From Nocardia sp. NBC_00565 (GTDB lineage Bacteria; Actinomycetota; Actinomycetes; Mycobacteriales; Mycobacteriaceae), in NCBI RefSeq assembly GCF_036345915.1, contig NZ_CP107785.1:1674001-1738000 (forward strand): a stretch of DNA of 64,000 bases, read 5' to 3'. This document shows positions 62,784 through 64,000 of this stretch, one piece after another. The notes below the pieces were generated by a model. It did no database searches, was not told the DNA's origin, and saw only the letters and a program-made list of their open reading frames with translations. Within the stretch, counting starts at the first letter, position 1. Each line of letters opens with the position of its first letter. The position numbers were made by a program, and so were the translations under genes.

Positions 62784-64000
62784 CTAGCCCCCGGTGCGAA
62801 GCTGCTGATCGAGGCGCGCCGCGGCTTCGACTATGTGCTTCGACAGGGGACGGGGCTTGTCGTTGTTCATCTCCAGGAACTCCTGCAGGGACAGCGGCAC
62901 CGGGAACTTGCGCCAGGCGTACAGGAACTGCACTACGTCGACCGGGAGGTGGTCACCGATCCCTTCCAGTAGCTGGAGGTCCTGAAGCTGCAGAACAGCA
63001 GGGCGTGCGACATGGCCTTGGAACTCGGTGAAGATCGGCATGGCGCGGTTTCCATTGTCGAGTTCGGACAGCATCGAGCTGGGCGTACCCGAGTTTGGCA
63101 CGACGACGATGGGAATGAAGATCGCATCCGGTTGTGGTTGCCCAGACCATCCCAGCCGGCGCACGAGGCCCATGACCGAGGCTAGTTGCTTGAACTTGCG
63201 GTCGGTCAGGATCTTGTCCGTGTCTGCGCTGTAGGTCTCTCCGTCTGCAAGGCCTTGCGCCAGCGCGGCGTTCACCGGATGATGCGTCGCCTCCACCAGG
63301 ATGTCGATCAGTCCGGCGCGCAGCGCCCAGTCGCACACCGAAGGCTTCTGCCCTTTCTTCTCCATCCACTCGCGCTCCATGTCGGCTTCGGGGACGAGGG
63401 TGTCGATCCGCTGGCTGCGCGCCGCGATGCGTGTGAGGACGCCGCCCACGACGTCCTCGAACTGGTACTTGATCCCCTCGCCGAAACGCTTCGCGCTCGT
63501 CTTGTCGCCGCGGGCCGCGAACGCCGCCACAACGTCGAGCTGCGCGGGATCACCGAAGAACCGCTCGGTTACCCATTGAGCGCGCAGGATCAGGAGCTTT
63601 CCGTCTCCGAGGTCGAGGAACGGGTACCGGGTGAACGTGTACCGCTGGAGCTTGACGTCGCCTCGTTCACGGTCGGCCGCGAGTTGCTCGCGGTAGCGCG
63701 CGAGATCCAGCGACATGTTCTCGGTGATGAAGTCCCGCACCTGGCCGTCATCGGCGAGGTCGTCGAAACGGACGATGGTCTGGCCCGAGGCCACTGCTTC
63801 CGCAACTGTAACGCCAGCTCGGAGGAAGTCGTCGAACGCGATCCCGGTCGCCGACTTGAAGGTATCGGCGGGTGTGTCGCCAAGCGTGTCGGCCGCTCGA
63901 TCGGCCCACGGCGAGTACCAGAAGTCCAGGACGTCAGCATTGAGACACTCGATCTTGCGGGGTGCGTTGAACAGCACACCAGCTGTTTGGTCGTGAAGGA
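62784..64000 (-). CDS. hypothetical protein (5' end beyond window)
   Basis: At least 404 residues; the frame stays open to the window edge (HDQTAGVLFNAPRKIECLNA), so the N-terminus is missing or a GTG at 63977 is the start. Middle contains RYTFTRYPFLDLGDGKLLIL and IFIPIVVVPNSGTPSSML. No conserved catalytic motif identified. Same direction as the gene at 61842, so possibly one transcription unit. Unrecognised. Confidence 0.6.
   Translation of the reverse strand, partial: LHDQTAGVLFNAPRKIECLNADVLDFWYSPWADRAADTLGDTPADTFKSATGIAFDDFLRAGVTVAEAVASGQTIVRFDDLADDGQVRDFITENMSLDLARYREQLAADRERGDVKLQRYTFTRYPFLDLGDGKLLILRAQWVTERFFGDPAQLDVVAAFAARGDKTSAKRFGEGIKYQFEDVVGGVLTRIAARSQRIDTLVPEADMEREWMEKKGQKPSVCDWALRAGLIDILVEATHHPVNAALAQGLADGETYSADTDKILTDRKFKQLASVMGLVRRLGWSGQPQPDAIFIPIVVVPNSGTPSSMLSELDNGNRAMPIFTEFQGHVARPAVLQLQDLQLLEGIGDHLPVDVVQFLYAWRKFPVPLSLQEFLEMNNDKPRPLSKHIVEAAARLDQQLRTGG

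Noticed and set aside
1..64000. CRISPR array, tRNA or rRNA genes
   Set aside because: No regularly spaced repeats or tRNA/rRNA-like sequence was found on reading both strands.

Overview
The window is high-GC actinobacterial chromosome, most likely Nocardia or a close relative. This rests on gene content: mycothiol-dependent isomerase family, Stf-like sulfotransferase, FadE/DmdC-type acyl-CoA dehydrogenase, HsaA/HsaD-like genes, PtpB-like phosphatase, many TetR/GntR/IclR regulators, frequent GTG starts and ATGA stop/start overlaps. No rRNA, tRNA or CRISPR array was seen.

1-8.6 kb: a minus-strand operon runs GntR regulator, 2x[4Fe-4S] ferredoxin, lipoprotein substrate-binding protein with a NosL-like tail, SsuC-like permease, SsuB-like ATPase and an AprA/fumarate-reductase-like flavoprotein that runs off the left edge. 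It is followed by a plus-strand four-gene envelope operon with a Met-rich, copper-site-like protein. 8.6-9.45 kb holds an in-frame chimera of an IS200/IS605 TnpA start and the back half of a sigma-J-like sigma factor. 9.4-14.5 kb: acyl-CoA dehydrogenase, TetR, PLP enzyme, and an OFA-type MFS transporter with its 45-residue small subunit.

14.6-21.5 kb is a sulfur module. CysD and CysNC make PAPS. An IclR regulator is divergent from a DUF1214 protein, a short-chain dehydrogenase and a PAPS-using sulfotransferase, with palindromes between the two directions. 21.6-31 kb: Baeyer-Villiger monooxygenase, thioesterase, HAD hydrolase, small regulators, an ECF42 sigma factor with its DGPF partner, and decayed AraC/transporter relics. 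31-32.9 kb: leuA preceded by a leader peptide with three Leu codons and mutually exclusive hairpins. 33-47.7 kb: LuxR-type ATPase regulator, HsaD/HsaA-like pair, MarR with oxidoreductase, a ketosteroid-dehydrogenase-like flavoprotein divergent from an epimerase/PEP-mobile-domain fusion, a PtpB-like phosphatase, and TetR with an epimerase.

47.9-64 kb is accessory DNA: gene relics, IS630 copies and lower-GC genes. Its centre (49.4-55.1 kb) is a candidate undescribed signalling or defence system. A CRP-like regulator with an apparently intact cyclic-nucleotide pocket is followed by a tight operon of class III nucleotide-cyclase-like protein, degenerate P-loop NTPase, SPFH/band-7 protein and small membrane protein. 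Convergent to it is a gene resembling the PycTM membrane effector of Pycsar anti-phage systems. Next come a HEPN-like gene of low GC and a 292-codon gene split by an IS630 element that is itself split by an IS1182-type element. A 63-bp imperfect direct repeat brackets the segment (48998-49060 and 61326-61388). Two unrecognised genes fill the right edge.
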